A stretch of DNA of 13,014 nucleotides from contig JBIJCA010000113.1 of assembly GCA_044344935.1 (NCBI GenBank), positions 1 through 13,014 of the forward strand, written 5' to 3'. Positions 6,615 to 13,014 of this stretch are shown here, piece after piece (position 1 is the stretch's first letter; every line of letters starts with the position of its first letter). A program made the translations under genes and the position numbers. Under the pieces are notes generated by a model. That model saw only the letters and a list, made by a program, of their open reading frames with translations. It searched no databases and was not told the DNA's origin. Origin of the DNA: Aquimonas sp044344935. GTDB lineage: Bacteria; Pseudomonadota; Gammaproteobacteria; Xanthomonadales; Xanthomonadaceae.

Positions 6615-7048
6615 TGGCGCGCGCGGCGGCGCTGCTGCTGTGCCTGCTGGGCACGGGCTGCATGCCGGTCTACTCGCTGCGCCCGGGCGAGCCCTCGGTG
6701 CCGCTGCAGCTGGCCTACCCGCAGCAGGCCGCGTGGATCTGCGACAGCGGCCCGCGCATGCGCCTGCGCGCGAACCGCGAGGGCGTGGTGCGCATCCCCG
6801 CCGAGCGCCGCATCACCCTGGGCGTGCAGTTCGTCAGCGGCTGGGGCCACCCCAACGCCATCGCCTGCGCGCCTTCGGTGCACCTGGTGGCGCAGGCCGA
6901 TGCGGCCTACTACCAGCACTTCGAGCTGGACGGCCTGGCCTGCCACACCTGGGTGTACCGGCAGAACCCGCAGGACGTACGCACCGGCCTGGCGCATGCG
7001 CCGGGCGTGCAGCCGGGGCGGGCGGGCTGTGTGGAGGCGGGACGGTGA
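6614..7048 (+). CDS. Hypothetical lipoprotein
   Basis: This 144-residue predicted lipoprotein has a short signal peptide (MARAAALLLCLLGT) and lipobox LGTGC, giving Cys16. The ATG overlaps the stop of the preceding lipoprotein (TGATG), so the two are probably translated in a coupled way. The mature part has several Cys (AWICDSG, AIACAPS, LACHTW, AGCVEAG), which could form disulfides in the periplasm, and motifs GVQFVSGWGHPN and YYQHFELDGLACHTWVY. I do not recognise the family. It is not related to the three repeated lipoproteins. The end of the gene overlaps a GTG (GTGA at 7045) that opens a 23-codon frame. Confidence 0.75.
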   Translation: MARAAALLLCLLGTGCMPVYSLRPGEPSVPLQLAYPQQAAWICDSGPRMRLRANREGVVRIPAERRITLGVQFVSGWGHPNAIACAPSVHLVAQADAAYYQHFELDGLACHTWVYRQNPQDVRTGLAHAPGVQPGRAGCVEAGR

Positions 7049-7277
7049 GGGCGGCGGTGCCCGCACGCTGGGCCGATGCGGCCGCGGAGCTGTACGCCCG
7101 CCAGCGCTTGGCCTAAAGGCTGGCCACGCGTAGCGTCGTCGCGCCCCGCCGTTTGCCGCGCCGCGCGATTGCGCGTGTTCGGGCCGATTTGCGCAATGGT
7201 GGTTCAAGAACCGGCTGGATCAGGGCATCGGCGGGTCGAGGTTGCGATAGCTGGGGGTTGTGCTGCGGCAGGCGTGC

Positions 7278-7453
7278 GGTGGGTCAAGACCCACCCTATG
7301 GGTTGCGCGTTCGATGGCGCGGCGCGCGGGGCGCGGCCGGGGTGCAAGCAACGGTGGGTCAAGAACCACTCTATGGGTCGCGTGTTCGATGGCGCGGCCC
7401 GCGAGGCACGGCCGAGGTGCAAGCGATGGTGGGTCAAGACCCACCCTATGGGT
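7278..7453 (+). repeat. 75-bp tandem repeat with palindromic core, 2.3 copies
   Basis: Units start at 7278, 7353 and 7428, exactly 75 bases apart; the third is cut short. Each opens with a core of the form GGTGGGTCAAGACCCACC followed by CTATGG. In units 1 and 3 the core is a perfect 8-bp stem around AA. Unit 2 has changes that break the stem (AAGAACCACT). The rest of the unit includes TTCGATGGCGCGG and GGTGCAAGC. The period is a multiple of three, so open frames run through it, but the protein would be low-quality and I treat the region as non-coding. It lies between convergent genes. Confidence 0.85.
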
Positions 7454-7513
7454 CGTGATGGCATGCCGAGGTAGGCCAGCGAGCCGATGCCATAGGGTGG
7501 GTCTTGACCCACC
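7428..7513. repeat. 23-bp perfect inverted repeat with 40-base spacer
   Basis: The core at 7428-7450 is repeated exactly in inverted orientation at 7491-7513. Each arm is itself nearly palindromic, so either two small hairpins or one large cruciform can form. Placed between the convergent ends of the lipoprotein operon and the amidohydrolase operon, it could act as a bidirectional terminator or a REP-like element. Confidence 0.8.
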
Positions 7514-7515
7514 GA

Positions 7516-7592
7516 AGCTCGACACTCGCCCCGCTCAACGTCCTTGGAGCTCGACACTCGCTCCGCGCGATGTGCCTGGAGTTCGACATTCC
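7516..7592 (+). repeat. Three short units at 32-base spacing
   Basis: AGCTCGACACTCG occurs at 7516 and 7548, and the variant AGTTCGACATTCC at 7580, exactly 32 bases apart each time, with partly conserved CCGC following. It is too few and too degenerate to be a CRISPR array. It adjoins the inverted core at 7491-7513, so it may be part of the same composite repeat. Confidence 0.65.
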
Positions 7593-7648
7593 GCTCGCCG
7601 CCACTCGAGCGCAGCCACGCCTCTGCTGCCGCCCGGGAGCCCGTCGCC

Positions 7649-8941
7649 TCAGAGGCTGCCTGGCACGAATTCCAGCGACACTTGCGCCGGCCGCCCCGGC
7701 AGTTCGAGGGTGCTCAGGCGCTCCGGTGCGCGCGCGATCACCCGTCCGCGCCGCACCACTGCAAGACGCGCGGCCTTCAAACGAATCGCCTCGAACGGGT
7801 CCGCCGCCTGCAGGAGTATGAAATCGGCCGGGCCGCCCTCGCGCAGGCCGTAGTCGTCGAGGCCGATCACCCGCGCGGCGGTGTCGGTGACGCCGGCATA
7901 GCAGGCGCGGATGCCGTCCTGCGAGGTCATCTGAGCCACATGCACGGCCATGCTGGCGACTTCGAGCATGTCTGCGCTGCCGAAGCTGTACCAGGGGTCC
8001 ATGCAGCAGTCCTGGCCCAGCGCGACGTCGATGCCGGCGGCCAGCAGCTCGGGCACGCGGGTCATGCCGCGACGCCTGGGGTAGCTGTCGTGGCGGCCCT
8101 GCAGGGTGATGTTGATCAGCGGGTTGGCGACGGCCGAGAGCCGCGCTTCGGCCATCAGCGGCAGCAGCTTGGACACGTAGTAGTTGTCCATGCTGTGCAT
8201 GGAGGTGAGATGCGAGCCGGTGACGCGACCCTGCAGGCCGTGGCGGATTGTTTCTGCTGCGAGCGTTTCGACGTGGCGCGAGTGCGGGTCGTCGCTTTCG
8301 TCGCAGTGCATGTCGACTCGTAGGCCACGTTCGGCGGCGAGGCGACACAGGCGCGCGATGCTGTCGGCGCCGTCCGCCATGGTGCGCTCGAAATGCGGGA
8401 TGCCGCCGATGACATCGACGCCGCGGTCCAGCGCGCGTTCGAGGTTCTCGATGGCGCCCGCCGCGCGCAGGTAGCCGTCCTGCGGAAACGCGACCAGCTG
8501 CAGGTCGATGTAGCCGGCGACGTGGCGCTTCACTTCGAGCAGCGCGTCGACCGCGAGCAGGCGCGGATCGCAGACGTCGACATGGGTGCGGATGTGCAGC
8601 AGACCCTGCGCTGCCGCCATGTCGCAGTAGGCCAGCGCGCGCCGCACCACGGCCTCGACGGTCAGATCGGGCTTGAGCTCGCCCCAGAGCGCGATGCCTT
8701 CGAGCAGGGTACCGCTGGCGTTGAGCCGCGGCAGGCCAAGTGAGAGCGTGGCGTCCATGTGGAAATGGGCGTCGACGAAGGGCGCGCTGAGCAGACGGCC
8801 GCGCGCCTCGATCACTTCGCCGCTGTGTTCAGCCGAAAGCGCTGGCGCGATGGCGACGATGCGACCGCCGCGCACGCCGAGATCGACGCCGCGGCGGCCG
8901 TCGGCCAGCGCGGCGTCGCGCACCAGTACGTCGAAGCTCAT
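7649..8941 (-). CDS. Cytosine deaminase-like amidohydrolase
   Basis: This 430-residue, metal-dependent cytosolic hydrolase closely follows E. coli CodA in length and motif order. The metal-site residues are present: His59 and His61 (DAHFHMDA), His212 and Glu215 (MHCDESDD), the His of GSHLTSMHS, and Asp311 (GQDCCMDPW). The substrate-side AFPQ and DPW segments are also kept, as are GIPHFE and the LQGRHDSYPRRRG loop. It should deaminate a cytosine-like or related heterocycle. Position 312 is Cys where CodA has Asp314, a residue linked to substrate preference, so the true substrate may differ and I give no gene symbol. ATG 8941 overlaps the stop of the upstream DUF349 gene by ATGA, which fixes the start and implies coupling. 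A leader from 9016 would only read through the upstream gene. Confidence 0.9.
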   Translation of the reverse strand: MSFDVLVRDAALADGRRGVDLGVRGGRIVAIAPALSAEHSGEVIEARGRLLSAPFVDAHFHMDATLSLGLPRLNASGTLLEGIALWGELKPDLTVEAVVRRALAYCDMAAAQGLLHIRTHVDVCDPRLLAVDALLEVKRHVAGYIDLQLVAFPQDGYLRAAGAIENLERALDRGVDVIGGIPHFERTMADGADSIARLCRLAAERGLRVDMHCDESDDPHSRHVETLAAETIRHGLQGRVTGSHLTSMHSMDNYYVSKLLPLMAEARLSAVANPLINITLQGRHDSYPRRRGMTRVPELLAAGIDVALGQDCCMDPWYSFGSADMLEVASMAVHVAQMTSQDGIRACYAGVTDTAARVIGLDDYGLREGGPADFILLQAADPFEAIRLKAARLAVVRRGRVIARAPERLSTLELPGRPAQVSLEFVPGSL

Positions 8942-11535
8942 CCCAGCAGGGCCTTGAGTGCACGCGCCGCACGCGCGTTCTGAGCGGCATCGGCCTGGCC
9001 CGCGTGCGCGGCCCATGCCAGCAGGGCCGCGCGTGGATCCGGGCGTGCCGCGCCACTGCCCATGCGTTCAGCCAGGCGCTGCATCTGCAGCTCGCGACGA
9101 CGCGCCGCCGATTCGGCCGGGCTGTCCAGGCTGGCGTCGAGTTCCAGACCGATCAACGCGTCTTCCGCGCGCTCATCGGAGACATCGCGCGCGCGCGCGG
9201 CGGCGAGTTCGCGGCGTTCGGCGTCGCTGAGTGCGGCGTCCTGCGAGGGGTCGACCGACGCGTCCAGCAGCGCCTGCAGGGCGTGCTTCGCGCGCGATTC
9301 GCGCTGCGCCTTCTGCGCGGCGCGCAGGCGTTCAACCGACTTCTCGAACTCGCGCTCCAGGCTGCCTTCCGCTGCGCGCGGCGGGCGCGGGCGGCGCTCG
9401 TTGCGCTCGCCACGTTCACCACGTTCGCCAGCGAACCGGTCGCCCTGCGAACGATCGCGCGGCGGTCGGCCCGGGCGGGCGTCACTGCCGGCGTCCGCGA
9501 TCTGCGGCTGCTGAGCCTGCCAGCGCGCTTCGAGCTCGGCCAGCTGGGCGTCGATCTGGCCGAGGTCTTCGAACTGCGCAAGCGCCTGCACGGCCTCGAC
9601 CAGACCGCGGCGCTCGGCTTCGACCGCAGCCAGCGCGTCGCTGCGCGCCTGCACGCCGGCGCGGACCGCTTCGAACAGGGGATCGACCAGATCGCGAAGC
9701 TCGGCCCACAGGCGGTCTTCGGTCTTGCGGTCGGCGCGCGGGGCGTCGCGCCATTCCTGCTGGATCGCCTTGGCCACGTTGATCGCCTGCGCGGCATCGC
9801 CGCGCGCGGCGAAGCGCAGTCGCTCCAGCAGCGCCTGCTTGCCCTCGACCGCGGCGCGGTTGCGCGCATCGCGCAGCGCGTCGAGCTGATCGAGCTGGGC
9901 GCGCAGGCGCTTGCCGAGGGCGGCGCGGGCGCGCGGCTCGACTTCGTCCAGCGCGCGCAGGGCGGCGACCACGCGCTCGCGCAGGGGTTTCAGATCCTCG
10001 GGTGCCTGCTCGATGTCCGCCGCCAGGGCGAGCACGATGCCGTCCAGCTCACCGGCTTTCTGGCTGCGCAGCGCGCGGCGCTGCTCGAAGTAAGGTCGCG
10101 CCGGTGCCAGCGCGCGGTGGCACAGGGCGCGGAAGCGCTTGCTGATGCCGGTGGCGTGCTCGCCGTGGTCGGGTTCGGCCGCTTCGACCTTCGCCCACTC
10201 GTCCTGCACTTCCTTGACCCGATTGGCCACGGCGTCCGGGTGCAGGCCTGAGCCAATGAGAGCCTCGATCTCGTTGCACAGACGCGCGCGCACCTTGTTG
10301 CCGGCCCAGCGTTGCCAGCGCTCCATTTCGGCGACGCCGGCCTCCAGTGCGCGCAGGCCGTCGCGCTGGCCGGGCGTAGGACGGACGCCAGCGGCGAGGC
10401 GCGCGCGTGCGGTGTCGAGCGCGGGCCGGGCGAGGCCGAGGCGCTGTTCCTCGACGGCGGCCAGTCCCTGCTTGAGTGCATCGCGCAGCGCCGGGTCAGG
10501 TTCGGTGGACTTCGATGCGCTGGCGGGCGACGCGGCTTCGCCACGGCGGTCCGGCGCGCCCGCGCCTGCCTCTTCGACCCGCAGCATGACCTGGGCGTCC
10601 TGCGCCGGTGAGTCCGCGTGCTCAGCCTCGATCGCGACCGCGATCGCGCCGGACTCCGCGTCATCCCCCATGGCGACGGGCGCGGTCTCCGCGCCCTCTG
10701 TCGTCGCGTCAGCTGTCACCACGGCGGCAGGCTGCGGCTTGGGCAGGTGGGCGCCCTTCAGCGCAGCCACTGCTGCGGCGGCACTGCCGGCGTGGCCCTG
10801 CAGGCGCTTCAGAAGAGCGGTGTCGAGACGCGGCGCCAGCTGCTCGACTTCGGCATGCAGGGCCGCCAGCTGGGCCTCGGCATCGGTCGGCAGTCCGCGC
10901 GCCAGAGCGTCGAAGGCCGCGCCAAGCTGCAGGGCGCGCTGGTTGATCGCGCCAGCGTCGCCGCGCGCCAGTTTCAGGGCGTCGGCCTTCTCACGCGCCC
11001 GCCGCGAAAGGGCCTTGTCCTGGCCGCGCGCTGCTTCTGCGATGCGATCCAGGGCGGCTTCATCCGCAATCTGATCCAGAAGGCGCAGGCGCAGGGCCGG
11101 ATCGGGGTCCTTCAGGCAGCGACGCTGCAGCAGACCGGGCTTGTTGAGCCGCAGCAGCGCGGCTTCACGCAGTTCGGCCTCGGGGGCCGACTCGGCCAGG
11201 GTTTCAGCGAGTTCGGCGGGCAGCTGCGGATGGCTGGCGAGGCGCAGGCGTTCTTCGGTTGGTGACTTCGCGTCAAGCAGCCGTGCACGCACCCTGCCGA
11301 GGATGGCGTCGCGGCAGCCGCTGTCCTTCTCCGCTGCCAGCAGGCCGAGCAGGACATCGGCGCTGTCGATGCGCGCGATCGCAGCACGCCGGACCTCGGC
11401 AGCGGTGTCGCTGGCGGCGATCTGCGGCAGCAGCTTGACCAGTTCCGGCGCGGTCTCCGAGCGCACCGCTTCGGCGCGATGCAGGGGTTCCGGGTGTTCC
11501 CACAGTGGGCGGCGAAAGCGGGCGAACAGCTTCAT
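8938..11535 (-). CDS. DUF349 domain-containing protein with HEAT-like N-terminus
   Basis: This is an 865-residue cytoplasmic protein. Residues about 1-200 (LHRAEAVRSE, AAEVRRAAIARIDSADVLLG) look like degenerate HEAT repeats. After an acidic, Ala-rich linker, residues about 380-640 hold repeated helical DUF349 units, recognisable by EVQDEWAKVEA near 430 and IQQEWRDAPRADRKTEDRLW near 597. A charged low-complexity stretch rich in Arg, Gly and Glu (GERGERGERNERRPRPPR) lies near 700, and the C-terminal part is predicted coiled coil (RELAAARARDVSDERAED). The family's molecular function is not established to my knowledge. The start at ATG 11535 gives MKLFARFRRPLWEHPEPLHR with a weak GAG site ahead; the open frame extends further upstream but has unlike, Ser/Pro-rich content. 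It overlaps the amidohydrolase gene by four bases. Confidence 0.9.
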   Translation of the reverse strand: MKLFARFRRPLWEHPEPLHRAEAVRSETAPELVKLLPQIAASDTAAEVRRAAIARIDSADVLLGLLAAEKDSGCRDAILGRVRARLLDAKSPTEERLRLASHPQLPAELAETLAESAPEAELREAALLRLNKPGLLQRRCLKDPDPALRLRLLDQIADEAALDRIAEAARGQDKALSRRAREKADALKLARGDAGAINQRALQLGAAFDALARGLPTDAEAQLAALHAEVEQLAPRLDTALLKRLQGHAGSAAAAVAALKGAHLPKPQPAAVVTADATTEGAETAPVAMGDDAESGAIAVAIEAEHADSPAQDAQVMLRVEEAGAGAPDRRGEAASPASASKSTEPDPALRDALKQGLAAVEEQRLGLARPALDTARARLAAGVRPTPGQRDGLRALEAGVAEMERWQRWAGNKVRARLCNEIEALIGSGLHPDAVANRVKEVQDEWAKVEAAEPDHGEHATGISKRFRALCHRALAPARPYFEQRRALRSQKAGELDGIVLALAADIEQAPEDLKPLRERVVAALRALDEVEPRARAALGKRLRAQLDQLDALRDARNRAAVEGKQALLERLRFAARGDAAQAINVAKAIQQEWRDAPRADRKTEDRLWAELRDLVDPLFEAVRAGVQARSDALAAVEAERRGLVEAVQALAQFEDLGQIDAQLAELEARWQAQQPQIADAGSDARPGRPPRDRSQGDRFAGERGERGERNERRPRPPRAAEGSLEREFEKSVERLRAAQKAQRESRAKHALQALLDASVDPSQDAALSDAERRELAAARARDVSDERAEDALIGLELDASLDSPAESAARRRELQMQRLAERMGSGAARPDPRAALLAWAAHAGQADAAQNARAARALKALLG

Positions 11536-11769
11536 GCAGGATCTCGGCGTTGGTGTGGGTTGGGCCGCGCTGGAGCGCGAGCCGCCGATTATGGCCTCTC
11601 GTCGTGGCGCGCGTTCGCCGGGGCGGTGATCTTCACAAAGCGGCCCAGGGCCGGCAGGATGCAGGCGGCGCGCGGCGGGCTGCTTCTGCCCATCGCATGG
11701 TCGCCTTCCTTTCCCCGCGCGTGCCGGACCCCTGGCCGGGCAGGGGTGCTTTGTCCGGAGCCGTGAGCG
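11536..11769. promoter_or_regulatory. Divergent intergenic region
   Basis: These 234 bases separate the minus-strand DUF349 operon from the plus-strand CD225-DUF2752 pair, so both promoters should lie here. I cannot point to convincing -35/-10 boxes. A GGAGCCGTGAGCG stretch just before ATG 11770 could serve as the ribosome site of the CD225 gene. Confidence 0.45.
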
Positions 11770-12048
11770 ATGAATGTCCCCAGCAGCGAGTACGTCCCCA
11801 ATCATCTGGTGTGGGCGATCCTCACCACCTTGTTCTGCTGCCTGCCGCTGGGCATCGTTTCGATCGTGTTTGCTGCTCAGGTGGACGGCCGCAGAGCAGC
11901 CGGCGATCTGCAGGGCGCATGGAAGGCATCGGAGCAGGCCAAGCTGTGGGCTCTGCTGTCGGCGGCGGCTGTGCCGCTGCTGCTGTTCGTATGGATCGTT
12001 TTTGTCGGCGGGCTCGGCATGTTGGGAGCCCTGTCCGGGGCGCGCTGA
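11770..12048 (+). CDS. CD225/dispanin-family membrane protein
   Basis: This 92-residue protein has the CD225 layout: a first hydrophobic segment at about 12-33 (NHLVWAILTTLFCCLPLG), then the conserved intracellular loop IVSIVFAAQVDGRRAAGD with LQGAWKASEQAKLW, then a second membrane span at about 60-86. Bacterial members are small inner-membrane proteins of unknown role, often near DUF2752 or TM2-type proteins. The start at ATG 11770 is supported by the immediate NVPSSEYVPNHLVW N-terminus, which fits the family. The next gene starts two bases after its stop, so the two form an operon. Confidence 0.88.
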   Translation: MNVPSSEYVPNHLVWAILTTLFCCLPLGIVSIVFAAQVDGRRAAGDLQGAWKASEQAKLWALLSAAAVPLLLFVWIVFVGGLGMLGALSGAR

Positions 12049-12050
12049 AG

Positions 12051-12482
12051 GTGTTGCGCATTGGGCGAGCGGGTTCGACCGAAGGCGCGGCGCGACTGTC
12101 CCTGGCGCTGTTGCTGCCAGTGTCCGCAGGGGTGATCTGGACGCTGCGGCGGCTTGATCCGAACGCCGCGGATTCGCTGCTGCCGCCGTGTCCCTTTCTG
12201 AGCCTGACCGGGCTGTACTGTCCGGGCTGCGGCAGCACCCGCTGCCTGCACGCGCTCGCGCATCTGGATCTGTCGGCAGCGCTTTCCATGAACCCGCTGC
12301 TGGTGCTGGCCCTGCCTGCGCTGACTCTGATGCTGGTCTGGGCAGCGGGCCTGCGGCCAAGCGCACTGGCGCCGGTGATGCGTGTTCTGGGAAGCGCGCG
12401 CGGGTGGCTTTGGCTGCTGCTTGGCTTCGGCGTGCTGCGCAATCTGCCCTTGGCGCCCTTCAGCGCACTGGCACCTGGCTGA
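12051..12482 (+). CDS. DUF2752 family membrane protein
   Basis: This 143-residue protein has the DUF2752 signature CPFLSLTGLYCPGCGSTR, then LHALAHLDLSAALSMNP with an LLVLALPALTLMLVW membrane span. Two further hydrophobic segments lie at about residues 14-32 and 118-135, giving about three spans. The paired Cys residues in the CPGCGSTR motif look like a metal or redox site, but the function is unknown. I chose GTG 12051 because it lies two bases after the CD225 stop; upstream codons in this frame overlap that gene. It is probably co-translated with the CD225 protein. Confidence 0.86.
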   Translation: MLRIGRAGSTEGAARLSLALLLPVSAGVIWTLRRLDPNAADSLLPPCPFLSLTGLYCPGCGSTRCLHALAHLDLSAALSMNPLLVLALPALTLMLVWAAGLRPSALAPVMRVLGSARGWLWLLLGFGVLRNLPLAPFSALAPG

Positions 12483-12534
12483 GCGCTTCTCGGCTCCGTG
12501 GCGGTGGATCGAGCGTCATTGAAGAAACCGCGAT

Positions 12535-12634
12535 TCGTCGTCCCCGCGCATGCGGGGATCCAGGGTTCATGCGATTGAGCCAAGCTCCTCTGGTGGCTGC
12601 ACGACAGTGCAGCCGGTCTGCGCGGCGATGACGA
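12535..12634. mobile_element. MITE/REPIN-like element, 100 bp
   Basis: The ends form 16-base terminal inverted repeats: TCGTCGTCCCCGCGCA at 12535-12550 and the complement of TCGTCATCGCCGCGCA at 12619-12634, 14 of 16 matching. Inside are CCCCGC-GCAT-GCGGGG (12542-12557) followed by GATCCAGGG, and a perfect 8-bp hairpin GGCTGCAC-GACA-GTGCAGCC (12595-12614). The GTC(A/G)TC-CCCGCG start is typical of REP-type palindromes in Xanthomonadaceae-like genomes. It has no coding capacity, so it would be moved in trans, for example by a RAYT transposase elsewhere. Confidence 0.68.
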
Positions 12635-12705
12635 GTACGGCGAGCCCAAGACCTTCCTGCGTGCACCCGGATTTCGTTTGGCGTCCGGCTTCCACAGGGC
12701 CCGCT

Positions 12706-12730
12706 GGTGGATGCGCTGCGCTTATCCACC
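12706..12730. repeat. REP-like hairpin GGTGGAT/ATCCACC
   Basis: GGTGGAT (12706-12712) pairs with ATCCACC (12724-12730), with GCGC-type pairing inside, and is followed by CTAC. The tail CCACCCTA matches that of the core repeats at 7278-7513 although the arms differ. It may belong to the same broad class of extragenic palindromes. Confidence 0.6.
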
Positions 12731-12910
12731 CTACAACCACGAGTGACGCCTTGCTTCGATCGAAGCGAGCGCGTGTGTGCGCTCAGGGCAGACAAGCGAA
12801 GCGCATCTGCCTGCCATTCGGGCTTGCGGCGCGGATGGGGCGAATGCGTTCGCGCGGAAGGTCTGCCGTCGAGGCCCGGAGGCGCGGCCACAGAGCCTCC
12901 CGACGAAGCA

Positions 12911-13014
12911 TCAGAGTCCTGCTGGCGGGGGCGGCGGAGGCGCGGCGGCGCTACCCGCCACGGTCTGCGGCGGGGTCAGGCCGGCCTTGTCCTTCAGCTC
13001 CTTGAACTTGCCGG
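12911..13014 (-). CDS. 3' end of a minus-strand gene (partial)
   Basis: Only the last 33 codons lie in the window, with stop TGA at 12911-12913. The frame entering from the right edge reads GKFKELKDKAGLTPP, a charged helix, then QTVAGSAAAPPPPPPAGL, a low-complexity Ala/Pro tail. This looks like a genuine protein C-terminus with a disordered tail, because the codon pattern and the sharp helix-to-tail change are unlike the shadow frames nearby. The product cannot be identified from this fragment. Confidence 0.55.
   Translation of the reverse strand, partial: GKFKELKDKAGLTPPQTVAGSAAAPPPPPPAGL

Larger units (their letters stand above)
12483..12910. other. Repeat-rich intergenic region
   Basis: There is no supported gene in these 428 bases. 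The region holds a MITE/REPIN-like element, a GGTGGAT/ATCCACC hairpin, a 14-bp palindrome GCTTCGATCGAAGC (12753-12766) and a GGCAGA/TCTGCC inverted pair near 12785-12815. It lies between the convergent ends of the DUF2752 gene and a minus-strand gene at the window edge. Confidence 0.6.

Noticed and set aside
7153..7557. Repeat-containing open frames on both strands between 7076 and 7557
   Set aside because: They arise because the 75-bp period is a multiple of three; several frames are open at once and none has a supported start or domain.
7278..7592. Regular repeats as a CRISPR array
   Set aside because: The 75-bp units are tandem with related rather than unique intervening sequence, the 32-bp units are three and degenerate, and no cas genes are seen.
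11505..12050. Upstream extension of the DUF2752 frame
   Set aside because: It would overlap all of the CD225 gene; the DUF2752 homology and a suitable GTG start lie after it.
11536..12366. Long N-terminal extension of the DUF349 frame
   Set aside because: Its Ser/Pro/Arg-rich content differs sharply from the family, and it would run antisense across the CD225 gene and part of DUF2752. ATG 11535 gives a natural N-terminus.

Overview
The window is GC-rich DNA with dense, mostly overlapping genes. Its gene families (CC0125/CC1285-type lipoproteins, a DUF349 protein, a CD225/DUF2752 pair) and its abundant extragenic palindromes suggest a gammaproteobacterium of the Xanthomonadaceae/Lysobacter type. 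That placement is inference; no rRNA, tRNA, insertion sequence or CRISPR array was seen.

Region 1 (about 1-7050, plus strand) is a polymorphic-toxin cassette array. Two cassettes share one order: small lipoprotein, toxin lacking any export N-terminus, immunity gene. They share an 818/824-bp direct repeat (272-1089 and 3142-3965) covering the lipoprotein and the first ~140 residues of the toxin protein; past it the toxins are unrelated. Cassette 1 ends in a DNA/RNA non-specific endonuclease domain with a YezG/DUF600-like immunity protein. Cassette 2 ends in an unassigned toxin domain, probably a nuclease, with an AT-richer orphan immunity protein. In both, the toxin frame is -1 relative to the lipoprotein and a TTG start candidate overlaps the lipoprotein stop (TTGA). 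A third lipoprotein copy (6081-6614) has no toxin and is coupled by TGATG to a second, unrelated lipoprotein. I read this as an array of displaced toxin/immunity modules that can recombine through the shared repeat, with the lipoprotein as part of the mobile unit.

Region 2 (7049-7648) is a convergent intergenic stretch of repeats: a 75-bp tandem repeat with palindromic cores, an inverted copy of the core, and three 32-bp-spaced units.

Region 3 (7649-11535, minus strand) is a two-gene operon: a DUF349 protein with HEAT-like N-terminus, overlapping by ATGA a cytosine-deaminase-like amidohydrolase that keeps all metal ligands but has Cys where E. coli CodA has Asp314.

Region 4 (11770-12482, plus strand) is a divergent pair of small membrane proteins, CD225/dispanin then DUF2752. 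Region 5 (12483-13014) holds a 100-bp MITE/REPIN-like element, further palindromes and the proline-rich 3' end of a minus-strand gene that leaves the window.
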